Positions 19,540 to 29,147 are shown, counted from the stretch's first letter. The stretch is 64,000 nt of DNA from Xylanibacter brevis ATCC 19188 (GCF_000621725.1 NZ_JHXM01000007.1:62001-126000), one strand, 5' to 3'. Numbers and translations are program-made. Notes: generated by a model not told the origin, from the letters alone.

Positions 19540-20514
19540 ATGAAAAAAAGAACATTGATGTTGACCGTGATGGCATGTCTGCTGACATTGACCTCATGGG
19601 CCAAGAAACCATCAACCCCCGTGGTTTATTTCACCAAAGAGATAACCCCCGAGGCATTAGTGAAGATTTACAAGGCGCTTGGTGTTGAGCCACAAGGACG
19701 CGTAGCCGTGAAGATATCTACTGGCGAAGGCGGCAACACCCACTACCTGAAGCCCACGCTGATACGCAATCTGGTGGAGCAGGTCAACGGCACCATCGTA
19801 GAGTGCTGCACGGCCTATGGCGGTACACGTCAGGACCCTAAGCGCCACTGGCAGACCATCCACGAGCATGGTTTCGACTCTATCTTTGCCGTCGATCTGA
19901 TGGACGAGTTCGGACAGATACGTATTCCCATGAAAGACCAGAAACACCTGCACTATGACATCGTGGGCGAGCATCTGGCCAACTACGACTTCATGATCAA
20001 CCTGGCCCACTTCAAGGGTCATGCCATGGGCGGCTTTGGCGGTGTGCTGAAGAATGCCAGCATCGGTGTGGCTTCTACCTCAGGCAAAGCCTATATCCAC
20101 TCTGCCGGTAAGACCGACGATGCCAAGCTGGCATGGAACAAAGAGTATCTGGCAGCCGGTCCTACACAGGACGACTTCCTCGAGTCGATGGCTGCTGCCG
20201 CACAGGCCGTGCACAACTATTTCGGTGGTAAGATTATCTACATCAACGTGATGAATAACATGTCGGTGGACTGCGACTGCGATGGCCATCCAGCCAAACC
20301 CGAGCTGCAGGACATGGGCATCATGGCTTCGCTCGACCCCGTGGCACTGGATCAGGCCTGTCTGGACAAGGTGTTCAACTACAAAGGTAAGCCCGGCGAC
20401 GACAACAAACCGCTGATCAAGCGCATCAACCGTCAGCATGGCACCTATATCACCGACTATGCCGAGAAGATAGGACTGGGTAAGAAAACATACACATTGA
20501 TAAATATAGACTAA
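19540..20514 (+). CDS. exported DUF362 protein
   Basis: 324 residues from the preferred ATG (an in-frame ATG at 19525 adds five). Signal peptide MKKRTLMLTVMACLLTLTSWA. The body matches DUF362: VAVKISTGEGGNTHYLKP, HFKGHAMGGFGGVLKNASIG, a cysteine pair in MSVDCDCDGHP and DPVALDQACLDKVF. DUF362 proteins elsewhere carry ferredoxin-like clusters; here only the CDC pair, a CC pair and one late Cys remain, so a full 4Fe-4S ferredoxin domain is not visible. Function unknown. Its stop codon overlaps the start of a TonB-dependent receptor (TAATG), so the two are probably co-translated and may handle the same ligand. Confidence 0.85.
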   Translation: MKKRTLMLTVMACLLTLTSWAKKPSTPVVYFTKEITPEALVKIYKALGVEPQGRVAVKISTGEGGNTHYLKPTLIRNLVEQVNGTIVECCTAYGGTRQDPKRHWQTIHEHGFDSIFAVDLMDEFGQIRIPMKDQKHLHYDIVGEHLANYDFMINLAHFKGHAMGGFGGVLKNASIGVASTSGKAYIHSAGKTDDAKLAWNKEYLAAGPTQDDFLESMAAAAQAVHNYFGGKIIYINVMNNMSVDCDCDGHPAKPELQDMGIMASLDPVALDQACLDKVFNYKGKPGDDNKPLIKRINRQHGTYITDYAEKIGLGKKTYTLINID

Positions 20515-22379
20515 TGAAAAAGCAAGTCTCTATGGTGCTGGCAGCCCTGGCTGTGAGCACGGCAATGATGGCCCAGACAGACAGTCTGGCGCTGCAGGAA
20601 GTAGTGGTGACAGGCACCCGCCAGGCCGCAGATGTGCGTCATCTGCCCATGACGGTGACCGTGATAGATCGTAAGACCCTGACGCAGAACCAGCAGCAAA
20701 ACGTGCTGCCCACGGTGATGCAGCAGGTGCCCGGCGTCTTTGTGACCAGCCGTGGCGTGATGGGCTATGGCGTCAGTGGTGGTGCTGCTGGCGGCATCAG
20801 CGTGCGTGGCCTCAGTGGCGGCATAGGACAGATGCTGGTGCTGGTGGACGGACACCCACAGTATAACGGCGTGTATGGCCATCCCATCAGCGATAGCTAT
20901 CAGACGTTGATGGCCGACCGCGTGGAAGTGCTGCGTGGCCCTGCCTCTGTGCTCTATGGTAATAACGCCATGGGCGGTGTGATCAACATTGTGACCCGCG
21001 GCATGCACCAGGATGGTGTGAAAAACAATGTGAGTCTGGGTGCCGGCAGCTATGGTACAGTGCAGGCCGACGTAGCTAATCAGGTGCGCAGCGGTCGCTT
21101 CAGCTCTACCGTGGCCCTGCAGTATAGTCGCTCGGACAACCACCGTCCCAATATGGGCTTCGAGCAGTATGGCGGTTATGTGAAACTGGCCTACGACCTC
21201 AACGAGCACTGGAATGCCTATGCCGACCTGGATCTGACGCACTTCAACGCCAGCAACCCTGGCAGCACCGACAAGCTGAAGATTGAGGCCGATCAGTATA
21301 TCACCCGTGGCGTGGCCAGTCTGGTTCTGGAGAACCATTATGGCAACACCAGTGGTGCGCTGAGCGTCTATGATAACTTCGGTCGTCATAAGATCAACGA
21401 TGGCTACAATGCCGTGGGCGGCACACCGCAGAGCGACTATTTCCGTTCGAAAGACGCCGTGGCTGGTGCATCGTGGTATCAGACCATGAGCCTCTTCGCA
21501 GGCAACCGCCTGACCGTGGGTGCCGACTATCAGCACATCTACGGACGTGCCTATTATACCAACCGCATCACTGGCGATGTTAACATGAGTGGCAACCGCA
21601 AGAAGCAGAGTGCCCATGCTCACGAGAATGAGGTGGCTGGCTATGTGGACTTCCGTCAGGACCTTTCTGCCTATGTCACCGTGGATGTAGGCTTGCGCTA
21701 TGATCATCATTCTCAGGCTGGTGGCGAATGGGTGCCCCAGTTGGGTCTGGTTCACCGTTCGCTGGAAGGTGGTGAGCTCAGACTGTCGGTGGCTAAGGGC
21801 TTCCGCAATCCCAATGCCAAGGATATGTACCTCTATGGCACGGCCAACGACGAACTGGAACAGGAGCGCCTGTGGAACTATGAGCTGTCATGGCGCAAGC
21901 GTGTTGGCGATTTCCGCTATGGTATCAACGTGTTCTATGCCAAGGGTGACAATCTGATTCAGACCGTGGCAGGTAAGAATATCAACACCGGTGAGATAGA
22001 AAACTGTGGTGCTGAGCTGGAAGCCAGCTATCGCCTGAACCAGCACTGGGCCATCAACACCAACCACTCGTTGCTTCACATGGAGAACAAGGTAGTGGCA
22101 GCCCCCACCTACAAGGGCTTCCTGGGTGCCGACTATCGTCAGGATAAGTGGACGGTGACTGCCGGTCTGCAGTACTTAGACCACCTCTACACGGCTGTTG
22201 GTGCCAACGAGCAGAGCGAGAACGTGACACTGCTGAATGCCACTATCAACTATGCGCTGACCAAGTGCACAGCCCTCTGGGTGCGCGGCGAGAACCTGTT
22301 GGCACAGAGCTACGAGCTCAATGCCGGCTTTCCCATGCCTCGTGCCACCTTTATGGGTGGTGTGAACATCCAGTTCTAA
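20514..22379 (+). CDS. TonB-dependent outer-membrane receptor (BtuB/FepA-like)
   Basis: 621 residues. Signal peptide 1-20 (ends AMMAQ), TonB box-like LQEVVVTGTRQ, plug domain with GGISVRGLSGGIGQMLVLVDG and VEVLRGPASVLYGNNAMGGVINIVT (in parts), then a 22-strand type barrel ending in aromatic ATFMGGVNIQF. It lacks the carboxypeptidase-D-like N-terminal domain of SusC proteins, so a metal chelate, vitamin or siderophore is more likely than a glycan. Overlaps the DUF362 gene by one base. A terminator-like stem follows at 22407. Confidence 0.9.
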   Translation: MKKQVSMVLAALAVSTAMMAQTDSLALQEVVVTGTRQAADVRHLPMTVTVIDRKTLTQNQQQNVLPTVMQQVPGVFVTSRGVMGYGVSGGAAGGISVRGLSGGIGQMLVLVDGHPQYNGVYGHPISDSYQTLMADRVEVLRGPASVLYGNNAMGGVINIVTRGMHQDGVKNNVSLGAGSYGTVQADVANQVRSGRFSSTVALQYSRSDNHRPNMGFEQYGGYVKLAYDLNEHWNAYADLDLTHFNASNPGSTDKLKIEADQYITRGVASLVLENHYGNTSGALSVYDNFGRHKINDGYNAVGGTPQSDYFRSKDAVAGASWYQTMSLFAGNRLTVGADYQHIYGRAYYTNRITGDVNMSGNRKKQSAHAHENEVAGYVDFRQDLSAYVTVDVGLRYDHHSQAGGEWVPQLGLVHRSLEGGELRLSVAKGFRNPNAKDMYLYGTANDELEQERLWNYELSWRKRVGDFRYGINVFYAKGDNLIQTVAGKNINTGEIENCGAELEASYRLNQHWAINTNHSLLHMENKVVAAPTYKGFLGADYRQDKWTVTAGLQYLDHLYTAVGANEQSENVTLLNATINYALTKCTALWVRGENLLAQSYELNAGFPMPRATFMGGVNIQF

Positions 22380-22406
22380 AGGACGGGCAACCCCTAAAAA
22401 ACATAC

Positions 22407-22450
22407 AGAAGGAAGCATCAGACGTGTGTCTTGTTGTTTCCTTCTTTTTC
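22407..22450 (+). terminator. terminator after the TonB receptor
   Basis: Stem AGAAGGAA / TTCCTTCT with an internal CAGAC/GTCTTG pairing, followed by TTTTC. Confidence 0.6.
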
Positions 22451-22554
22451 TTTTGTGGTATTCTACGGTGGTCTTTCAGGTCCTTCAGCATGGTGTCAGG
22501 ACCATTAAGATTGTAAGATTTGTTAATTCCTTTTCGAATTACAGCAGTAATTTG

Positions 22555-22562
22555 TAACTTTG
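22555..22562 (+). promoter_or_regulatory. -7 promoter box (TAACTTTG)
   Basis: TAnnTTTG match 63 bp ahead of the ATG at 22626. It excludes the TTG at 22560 as a start. Confidence 0.65.
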
Positions 22563-22625
22563 CAGTCCCACAGTATGCGAACTGCGGGCACGTGCGTAAA
22601 TAATAATGATTATACAATATCAAGA

Positions 22626-25600
22626 ATGAAGAACAATTACCTTAACTGCTGTGTGACATTGCTGTTGGCTTGTCTCACAGGTGCTGCTATGGCACAAAAA
22701 CCGAAAACCGCTGCCGCCACGCAGCGTTCTAAAGTAGATTATGTGAACCCCTTTATTGGTACCGAGGGCATGGGACACACGTTCCCAGGTGCTTGTGCGC
22801 CCTTCGGCATCGTGCAACTGTCGCCCGAGACAGACACCATCCCTCACAACGTGAACGGGCGCTACCAGGGAAAGGTGTACGAATATTGCGCAGGCTACCA
22901 GCACACCGACCAGACCATCGTGGGCTTCAGTCATACACACCTCAGCGGCACAGGTCATTCGGACCTGGGCGACGTGCTGATCATGCCCCAGACCGGACAA
23001 TTGCAACTGAACCCAGGAACAAAGGAACAGCCCGACGGCGGCTATCGCCAGCGCTTCGACCATGCCACCGAACAGGCCCGTGCCGGCTACTACGAGGTGA
23101 CACTGGCCGACAATGGCGTGCGGGCGCAGCTCACCGCCACTCAGCGCGTGGGCGTTCATCGCTATACCTTCCCTGAGAAGGCCGACCAGCAGCGACTCAT
23201 CGTGGACTTGCTGCATGGCATCTATAACTACGACGGCAAGGTGCTGTGGTCGCAGTTGCGCGTGGAGAACGACACACTGGTGACGGGCTATCGCCTCACC
23301 AACGGTTGGGCGCGCGCCAACTATACCTACTTCGCCATCTCGTTCAGCAAGCGCATCAAGGACTATGGCTATCGCGACCGTAAGGCAGAGCGCTACCAGG
23401 GCTTCTGGGGCAAGTTCGACAAGCATCACCGTTTTCCCGATATGGGTGGCCGGTCGATGGTGGCCTACTTCGAGTTTGACACCGACGACAACCAGCTGGA
23501 GGTGCAGGTGGCCCTCTCGGCCGTCTCTACCGAGGGCGCCAAGGCCAACTTGAAGGCTGAGGCCAGCGGACGAAACTTCGACGAGATTGCTGCTGCTACC
23601 CGTCAGCAGTGGGAGAAAGAGCTGTCGGTCATCGACTGTCAGGGCACCGAGGCCCAGAAGACCATGGTCTATACCTCGCTCTACCACACCATGATCAACC
23701 CCTCTATCTATATGGATGTGGACCGCAAGTACCGCGGACTGGACGGCAATATTCATGTGGCCAGCGACTTTGATAACTATACCGTGTTCTCTGTATGGGA
23801 CACCTATCGTGCTGAGCACCCCTTGCTGGGACTGCTCAAACCTTCGCGCAACACCAACATGATTCGCTCGATGATCAAGCATCAGCAGCAGAACATTGTA
23901 GGTATGCTGCCCGTGTGGAGCCTGATGGGCAACGAGGGTTGGTGCATGACGGGCTATCACGCCGTCAGCGTGCTGGCCGATGCGCTGGCCAAGGGTGCTA
24001 AGGTGGATGGCGAGGAAGCCTTGAATGCTATGGTGGCCACAGCCAACAATAAGTACTTCCCCAGCATCAGCGACTACCGTCGTTATGGCTATGCACTCTA
24101 CGATAAAGATGCAACGGCTGCCTCAAACACCCTGGAGTATGCCTACGACGACTGGACCATCTATCATGCTGCCCAGCAGTTGGGCCGCGATGATATCGCC
24201 ATCCAGTTCCAAACCCGTGCCACCAACTACCAGAACGTGTTCGATCCCACCCGTGGCTTTGCCTCTCCACGCTATCGCAATGGTAAGTTCAAGGCCGACA
24301 TGGATCCCTACCAGACCTATGGCGAGGGCTTCATCGAGGGTAACAGCTGGAACTTCTCGTTCCATGTGCCTCACGACGTGCGCGGACTGATGAAGAGCAT
24401 GGGCGGTGAGAAGGCCTTTGTAGAGAAACTGGACGCTCTCTTCGGTATGAGTCTGCCCGAGAAATACTATGCTGACAACGAGGATATCACGGCCGAGTGT
24501 CTGGTGGGCGGCTATGTGCATGGCAACGAGCCCAGTCACCACGTGCCCTATCTCTATGCCTGGACTTCACAGCCCTGGAAGACCCAGCAATGGCTGCGCA
24601 CCATCATGAACAAGATGTACCGCAGTGAGATTCGCGGCTTGGGCGGTAACGATGACTGTGGACAGATGTCAGCATGGTATCTGTTCTCTGCCATGGGCTT
24701 CTATCCCGTATGTCCTGGTTCCGACCAGTATGTGTTTGGCGCGCCCTACCTGCCTGAGATGAAGGTGACACTGGAGAACGGACGTACCATCGAGATTCGT
24801 GCGCCGAAGGTGAGCGACAAGAACCGCTACGTGAAGTCGGTGCGTGTGAATGGAAAACCTTACAGCAAGTTGTATATCACCCACGATCAGCTGGTCAATG
24901 GCTGCGTCATCGAGTTTGAGATGGCTTCAAAGCCCAATAAGAGCCGTGGGCTATCGGCTTCCGACAAACCATACTCACTGACCGACGAGATGCAGTCGGC
25001 CAGCTCTTCAATTGCCAGTCGCATGAGCAATAAACTGACGGAGGAGGATAAGCGCTGGAACAGTCATCTGCGTGATATCACCTTCGTGGATATGAACCCC
25101 GAGACCAAGGGCTCGAAGATCTATCATGCCCTGATCTCGCAGCCCGACCCCTACATACGTAGTGTGGCTCGCGAGGTGATGAAATGCCTGTACTTCACGC
25201 CCGAGGACAGCATCCCTATGCTGAAACGTCTGGACTACATCGTCCGCAAAGCCGATGGCGTGTCGTGGAAAGGTGGCGGCAATGGTTTTGTGAACATCAC
25301 ATATACAACTGGACACATAGAACGCTCGTTTGAGAATAACGACACAGCATGTGTGGACTTCGAGACCCGCGGCGTGCTGCTCCATGAGTTGACCCATGCG
25401 TTCCAGTTGGAGCCACAGGGCATTGGCCCTTATGGCGGTCCCAACAAGGCTGTGTGGGAAATGGTTGAGGGCACAGCCGATGCCGTGCGTGTGGCCTGTG
25501 GCGGTTTCCACGGCGAGAAAGACCGTCCGAAGGGTGGTAGCTATCACGATGGCTATCGCTACATCGGCTATTTCTTCAACTGGGTGCGCGAGACGAAGGA

Positions 25601-25745
25601 TGCCGACTTTATCCGCAAGATGAACCGCTCGTGTCTGGAGGTGGTGCCCTGGTCGTGGAACGGTGCTGTGACCTATGCTCTGGGTAAGGGCTACACCATC
25701 GACTCGCTCTGGGATGAGTACATGCGAGCCATGGGCGACAAGTAA
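22626..25745 (+). CDS. GH92 alpha-mannosidase fused to an HExxH metallopeptidase
   Basis: 1039 residues from the ATG at 22626. Signal peptide ends GAAMAQ. Residues about 30-765 are GH92 (calcium-dependent exo alpha-1,2/1,3/1,6-mannosidase acting on N-glycans or yeast mannan): VNPFIGTEGMGHTFPGA, SHTHLSGTGHSDLGD, FEGNSWNF-like EGNSWNFSFHVPHD, GNEPSHHVPYLY and the signature GGNDDCGQMSAWY near 672. After a short linker, about 800-1035 resembles plant/bacterial basic secretory protein metallopeptidases: VDFETRGVLLHELTHAFQ with the zinc motif HELTH near 919, a downstream EMVEGTADAVR, and GYFFNWVRE. GH92 proteins usually stop near 740-780 residues, so this is an added domain. It would suit removal of mannose and peptide from the same glycoprotein (inference). 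Confidence 0.88.
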   Translation: MKNNYLNCCVTLLLACLTGAAMAQKPKTAAATQRSKVDYVNPFIGTEGMGHTFPGACAPFGIVQLSPETDTIPHNVNGRYQGKVYEYCAGYQHTDQTIVGFSHTHLSGTGHSDLGDVLIMPQTGQLQLNPGTKEQPDGGYRQRFDHATEQARAGYYEVTLADNGVRAQLTATQRVGVHRYTFPEKADQQRLIVDLLHGIYNYDGKVLWSQLRVENDTLVTGYRLTNGWARANYTYFAISFSKRIKDYGYRDRKAERYQGFWGKFDKHHRFPDMGGRSMVAYFEFDTDDNQLEVQVALSAVSTEGAKANLKAEASGRNFDEIAAATRQQWEKELSVIDCQGTEAQKTMVYTSLYHTMINPSIYMDVDRKYRGLDGNIHVASDFDNYTVFSVWDTYRAEHPLLGLLKPSRNTNMIRSMIKHQQQNIVGMLPVWSLMGNEGWCMTGYHAVSVLADALAKGAKVDGEEALNAMVATANNKYFPSISDYRRYGYALYDKDATAASNTLEYAYDDWTIYHAAQQLGRDDIAIQFQTRATNYQNVFDPTRGFASPRYRNGKFKADMDPYQTYGEGFIEGNSWNFSFHVPHDVRGLMKSMGGEKAFVEKLDALFGMSLPEKYYADNEDITAECLVGGYVHGNEPSHHVPYLYAWTSQPWKTQQWLRTIMNKMYRSEIRGLGGNDDCGQMSAWYLFSAMGFYPVCPGSDQYVFGAPYLPEMKVTLENGRTIEIRAPKVSDKNRYVKSVRVNGKPYSKLYITHDQLVNGCVIEFEMASKPNKSRGLSASDKPYSLTDEMQSASSSIASRMSNKLTEEDKRWNSHLRDITFVDMNPETKGSKIYHALISQPDPYIRSVAREVMKCLYFTPEDSIPMLKRLDYIVRKADGVSWKGGGNGFVNITYTTGHIERSFENNDTACVDFETRGVLLHELTHAFQLEPQGIGPYGGPNKAVWEMVEGTADAVRVACGGFHGEKDRPKGGSYHDGYRYIGYFFNWVRETKDADFIRKMNRSCLEVVPWSWNGAVTYALGKGYTIDSLWDEYMRAMGDK

Positions 25746-25760
25746 GTATGTATAAAAACA

Positions 25761-25850
25761 GTTTGGCGGCGCTATTCCTTGAGAATAACGCCGCCAAACG
25801 CATTGTATAGGGCCACTAAACGTGGCGCATGATGCCGCCAAAAGTGGCGG
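25761..25850. terminator. three successive hairpins between convergent genes
   Basis: GTTTGGCGGCG (25761-25771) pairs perfectly with 25789-25799 and is continued by TATTC/GAATA inside; GCCAC/GTGGC at 25812-25826; CCGCCA/TGGCGG at 25835-25850. Lies between the converging GH92 and DUF4831 genes, so probably bidirectional termination, though no long T tract is present. Confidence 0.6.
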
Positions 25851-25860
25851 ATGCGGTTGC

Positions 25861-26940
25861 TTATTTCGGCTGTTCGGCCTCCAGACGCTCCACGGCACCC
25901 GTCAGACGGTTCAGCCAGAGGTGTGTGGTGTAGCGCTTGTTGAACAGTTCGCCGCTGAGCAGTTCTACGTTGCCAAACTGCGGTGCGGGGTGCTCCTCGG
26001 TCTGAATAGGGGTGATGCCATCGAAGAGTGTGACGCGCATGCGACCAGGCACGTTCACGTAGATGCCTGCTTCGAAAGGCTTTTTCTTGGCCTTGGCAGC
26101 GGCCTCTTCGTCAACAGGAGGCACGGTGTTGAGGTCTTCAACGCTCAGATAGAATGGAGCGCCAGAGAGATCGTCCTTCTCCACCACACCATTGAGGTCG
26201 GAAAGACGGAACAACAGCTGATGGCTGAAAGGACCGTCGGGGGTGGCGGTGACCACATACTCGGTGGTGTCCTTGCGGGTGGTGCCCACAAACAGAGAAC
26301 TGAGCGCACGGTCCTGTTCCTCCAGCTGGTTGAGCATCAGTCGGAGCTGGACACCGTCTTTCGGCATGAAGTCGGCCTGACCCTTGATGAGCAGGTTGCG
26401 GTTCTCGCGCAGGTCGTAGATTTCGCGGGCGGTGAGCTCGGCCATCTTTGATGTGCTTCCTGCTGCCAGAATCTCTTCGTTGAGCAGCGTGCGGGCATTG
26501 ATGGGCGCCTGACGGGGAGCAGCCTCGAAGGGTACAAAGTCATCTTCTGGCTTGGCGGGAGCTGCGTTGATGGCCAGCAGACAACCGTCTTGCGAGAGGG
26601 CTACATTGGCAGCCACGGTCTTGGCGTTGAACTTAACGGCATAGGCCTTGGTGGTGTCGGCAATAGCCACGGCTTCCTGGCGCACGCTGAGCAGGCGACT
26701 GCTGACGCTGGGCTCCTGAGCCACATCGACCAAGCGCAGGTAACGATGGGCATAAGCCGCGAAATCGCCTGGCTGGAAGGTGGTCTTCTCTACTAAGATA
26801 TGAAATTTAATAGCAGTCTTAGGGAGAAAATAAACGGCTCCCTCGGGCGTGACGCCTGGCTGATAGCTGCTCAGTTGTGTCTGTGCCAAAGCTGCTACCA
26901 CGCAACAGTGGAGCAGGGCAAGAAAGAAGTATCTTTTCAT
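25861..26940 (-). CDS. DUF4831 family exported protein
   Basis: 359 residues. Signal peptide MKRYFFLALLHCCVVAALAQ. The body matches the Bacteroidetes DUF4831 family: GAVYFLPKTAIKFHILVEKTTFQPGDFAAYAHRYL in two parts, then a central ELTAREIYDLRENRNLLIKGQ and a C-terminal beta-rich half. No catalytic motif can be named. Lies 18 bp downstream of the NAD(P)HX repair gene on the same strand and is probably co-transcribed with it, which does not reveal its role. Confidence 0.8.
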   Translation of the reverse strand: MKRYFFLALLHCCVVAALAQTQLSSYQPGVTPEGAVYFLPKTAIKFHILVEKTTFQPGDFAAYAHRYLRLVDVAQEPSVSSRLLSVRQEAVAIADTTKAYAVKFNAKTVAANVALSQDGCLLAINAAPAKPEDDFVPFEAAPRQAPINARTLLNEEILAAGSTSKMAELTAREIYDLRENRNLLIKGQADFMPKDGVQLRLMLNQLEEQDRALSSLFVGTTRKDTTEYVVTATPDGPFSHQLLFRLSDLNGVVEKDDLSGAPFYLSVEDLNTVPPVDEEAAAKAKKKPFEAGIYVNVPGRMRVTLFDGITPIQTEEHPAPQFGNVELLSGELFNKRYTTHLWLNRLTGAVERLEAEQPK

Positions 26941-26958
26941 GTGTGAGATATGTTTTCG

Positions 26959-28473
26959 TTAACCTTTTAGTCTTAAGAATGCTTTGGGCAGATACTGGAT
27001 GATGTCGCTGGCAATGAGACTCTCTTCACCCAGGTCCTTGGCGGCCAAATCGCCGGCCAGTCCGTGGAGATAGACACCCAGCACGGTGGCCTCCTGTGGC
27101 GTATAGCCGCGAGCCAGCAGACCGGTCAGGATGCCCGTGAGCACATCGCCGCTGCCTGCAGTGGCCATGCCGGCATTGCCAGTGGGGTTGAACACCACAT
27201 GACCGTCGGGCATGCAGATGGCTGTATAGTGACCTTTCAGCACGACATAGCCTCCGATACGCTCTGCCAACTGGCGAGCCTTGCTCAGTCGTTCGTAGCT
27301 ATCTACGCACTGTCCCTCCAGTCGTTCCAGTTCTTTGGGGTGGGGCGTCAGGATGGCTCCCTTGGGCAACTGCTGCAACCAGGCACGGCGCGTGGACAGG
27401 ATGTTGAGTGCATCAGCATCAATCACGACGGGACATTGCGCACGGCGCAACTGAGCTATCATGGCAATGCTGGTCTGTTCGGTGGTGCCTATGCCGGGAC
27501 CGATGCCCAGAGCCTGGAAATCTTCGGTGGCAACCGCCTCCGAGAAGATGGTCTCCTCGCGGTCCATATGCAGGATGGCCTCGGGAACGGCCGTCTGCAG
27601 AATCATGGCGTTGCGCTTGGGTGTGTGAATGGTCACCTTGCCAGCACCACTTCGCATACAGGCTCTTGAGGTCAGCACGGCTGCACCTGCCATGCCATAG
27701 CTGCCAGCTATGACCAGGGCGTGGCCCATGGTGCCTTTATGTACGAAGGCATCGCGGTTGTGCAACAGTTGGCGCACGTCGTTCTCCTCAACGATGCGAT
27801 AGGGGGCATCGGTCTTGCTGATGGCCTCCTGACTGAGGCGGATGTCCAGGATGCGAACCTCGCCCAGGAACTGCTGGTGCTCGGCGAAGAGAAACGATAG
27901 TTTGGTCTGCTGGAGTGTCAACGTCATGGTGGCACGAATGATGTTGGCACGGACGTTATAGGTGTTGTCCTCGGTCATCAGTCCTGAAGGGACGTCGAGG
28001 CTGACAATATCTGCTTGAGAGGCGTTGATATACTTCACCAATGATGCAAAACCGCCTGCAAGGGGCCTGTTGAGACCAGCTCCGAAGAGACCGTCGATGA
28101 CCAGCATGCCCTTCTCCAACTTAGGCGGGTCAAATTCTTGAGTGACCTCGGTGAACAGCGAAAAGCCCTTCTTGGAAATCAGACGCTGCTTGTTCTCGGC
28201 ACAATCGGCTGAAAGGCTGCCAGTGATGTTAAACAGGTAAGTCTGTACCTGGTAGCCCATGTCGGTCAGCATGCGTGCAACAGCCAGCGCATCGCCACCA
28301 TTGTTGCCCGGTCCAGCAAAGACCACGACGGGATAGATGGTGGGCCATTTCTCGGCGATGACACGTGTGAAAGTATGTGCAGCGCGTTCCATCAAATCAA
28401 TAGATTTAATGGGCTCGTGTTCGATAGTATATTTGTCAAGTTCGCGAATTTGCGCGCTAGTGAATATTTTCAT
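26959..28473 (-). CDS. nnr: bifunctional NAD(P)HX epimerase / dehydratase
   Basis: 504 residues. Repairs hydrated NADH and NADPH. N-terminal epimerase domain (about 1-215, YjeF_N) with FAGPGNNGGDALAVARML; C-terminal ADP-dependent dehydratase domain (about 225-504, ribokinase-like) with GSYGMAGAAVLTSRACMRSG, LTPHPKELERL and the GNAGMATAGSGDVLTGIL signature (AGSGD site). Full length for the fused bacterial form. A minus-strand promoter box lies at 28481. Confidence 0.95.
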   Translation of the reverse strand: MKIFTSAQIRELDKYTIEHEPIKSIDLMERAAHTFTRVIAEKWPTIYPVVVFAGPGNNGGDALAVARMLTDMGYQVQTYLFNITGSLSADCAENKQRLISKKGFSLFTEVTQEFDPPKLEKGMLVIDGLFGAGLNRPLAGGFASLVKYINASQADIVSLDVPSGLMTEDNTYNVRANIIRATMTLTLQQTKLSFLFAEHQQFLGEVRILDIRLSQEAISKTDAPYRIVEENDVRQLLHNRDAFVHKGTMGHALVIAGSYGMAGAAVLTSRACMRSGAGKVTIHTPKRNAMILQTAVPEAILHMDREETIFSEAVATEDFQALGIGPGIGTTEQTSIAMIAQLRRAQCPVVIDADALNILSTRRAWLQQLPKGAILTPHPKELERLEGQCVDSYERLSKARQLAERIGGYVVLKGHYTAICMPDGHVVFNPTGNAGMATAGSGDVLTGILTGLLARGYTPQEATVLGVYLHGLAGDLAAKDLGEESLIASDIIQYLPKAFLRLKG

Positions 28474-28480
28474 AACGCTG

Positions 28481-28488
28481 CAAAAATA
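28481..28488 (-). promoter_or_regulatory. -7 promoter box for nnr (minus strand)
   Basis: CAAAAATA on the plus strand is TATTTTTG on the minus strand, 8 bp ahead of the nnr ATG. Confidence 0.55.
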
Positions 28489-28531
28489 CTAATTTATTGT
28501 TAATAAGTGGTCGGTTTTCCCAAATTTTTTG

Positions 28532-28539
28532 TATTTTTG
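28532..28539 (+). promoter_or_regulatory. -7 promoter box for hpt
   Basis: TATTTTTG, 27 bp ahead of the hpt ATG; divergent to the nnr promoter. Confidence 0.6.
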
Positions 28540-28565
28540 CATCAAAATTCAAATAAATCATTCGA

Positions 28566-29105
28566 ATGAGTAGAGTAACTATCAAGGATAAGACGTTCGA
28601 AACGTCTATTCCTGAGGCAGAAATCCACGAGCGCGTGAAGGCTGTTGCTGCCCAAATCAACAAAGATATGGCTGGTAAGAACCCTTTGTTCCTGGCCGTA
28701 TTGAACGGGGCTTTTGTCTTTGCAGCCGACCTGCTGCGTGAGATTACAATTCCTTGTGAGATATCGTTCGTGAAGCTGGCTTCCTATCAGGGAACCACTT
28801 CTACGGGTAAGGTGCATGAGGTGCTGGGCGTCAACGAAGACCTGGCAGGACGTCACATCGTGATTGTCGAGGATATCGTGGATACGGGTCTGACCATGAA
28901 GCAGATGGTGGAGTCGCTGGGCACACGCAATCCCGCCTCTATTCATATCTGCACGCTGCTGCTGAAGCCCGACAAACTGAAGGAAAACCTGAACGTGGAG
29001 TACGTGGCACTGCGCATCCCCAACGACTTTATCGTGGGTTATGGACTGGACTACGACCAGCAGGGACGTAATCTGCGTGACATCTACACCGTGGTAGAAG
29101 AATAA
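28566..29105 (+). CDS. hpt: hypoxanthine phosphoribosyltransferase
   Basis: 179 residues, purine salvage: hypoxanthine or guanine plus PRPP to IMP or GMP. Type I PRTase marks are visible: VLNGAFVFAADLLREI, SFVKLASYQG, the PRPP loop IVIVEDIVDTGLTM, and the substrate segment IPNDFIVGYGLDYDQQGRNL. Length is normal. Heads a run with adk and obgE. Confidence 0.96.
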   Translation: MSRVTIKDKTFETSIPEAEIHERVKAVAAQINKDMAGKNPLFLAVLNGAFVFAADLLREITIPCEISFVKLASYQGTTSTGKVHEVLGVNEDLAGRHIVIVEDIVDTGLTMKQMVESLGTRNPASIHICTLLLKPDKLKENLNVEYVALRIPNDFIVGYGLDYDQQGRNLRDIYTVVEE

Positions 29106-29147
29106 TCAATTGTAAACACACATAAGCTAGAAAAATTTATTCAGGAA

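Noticed and set aside
22560..22625. TTG start for the GH92 fusion
   Set aside because: Overlaps the promoter box and yields a non-signal N-terminus; the ATG at 22626 gives a normal signal peptide.
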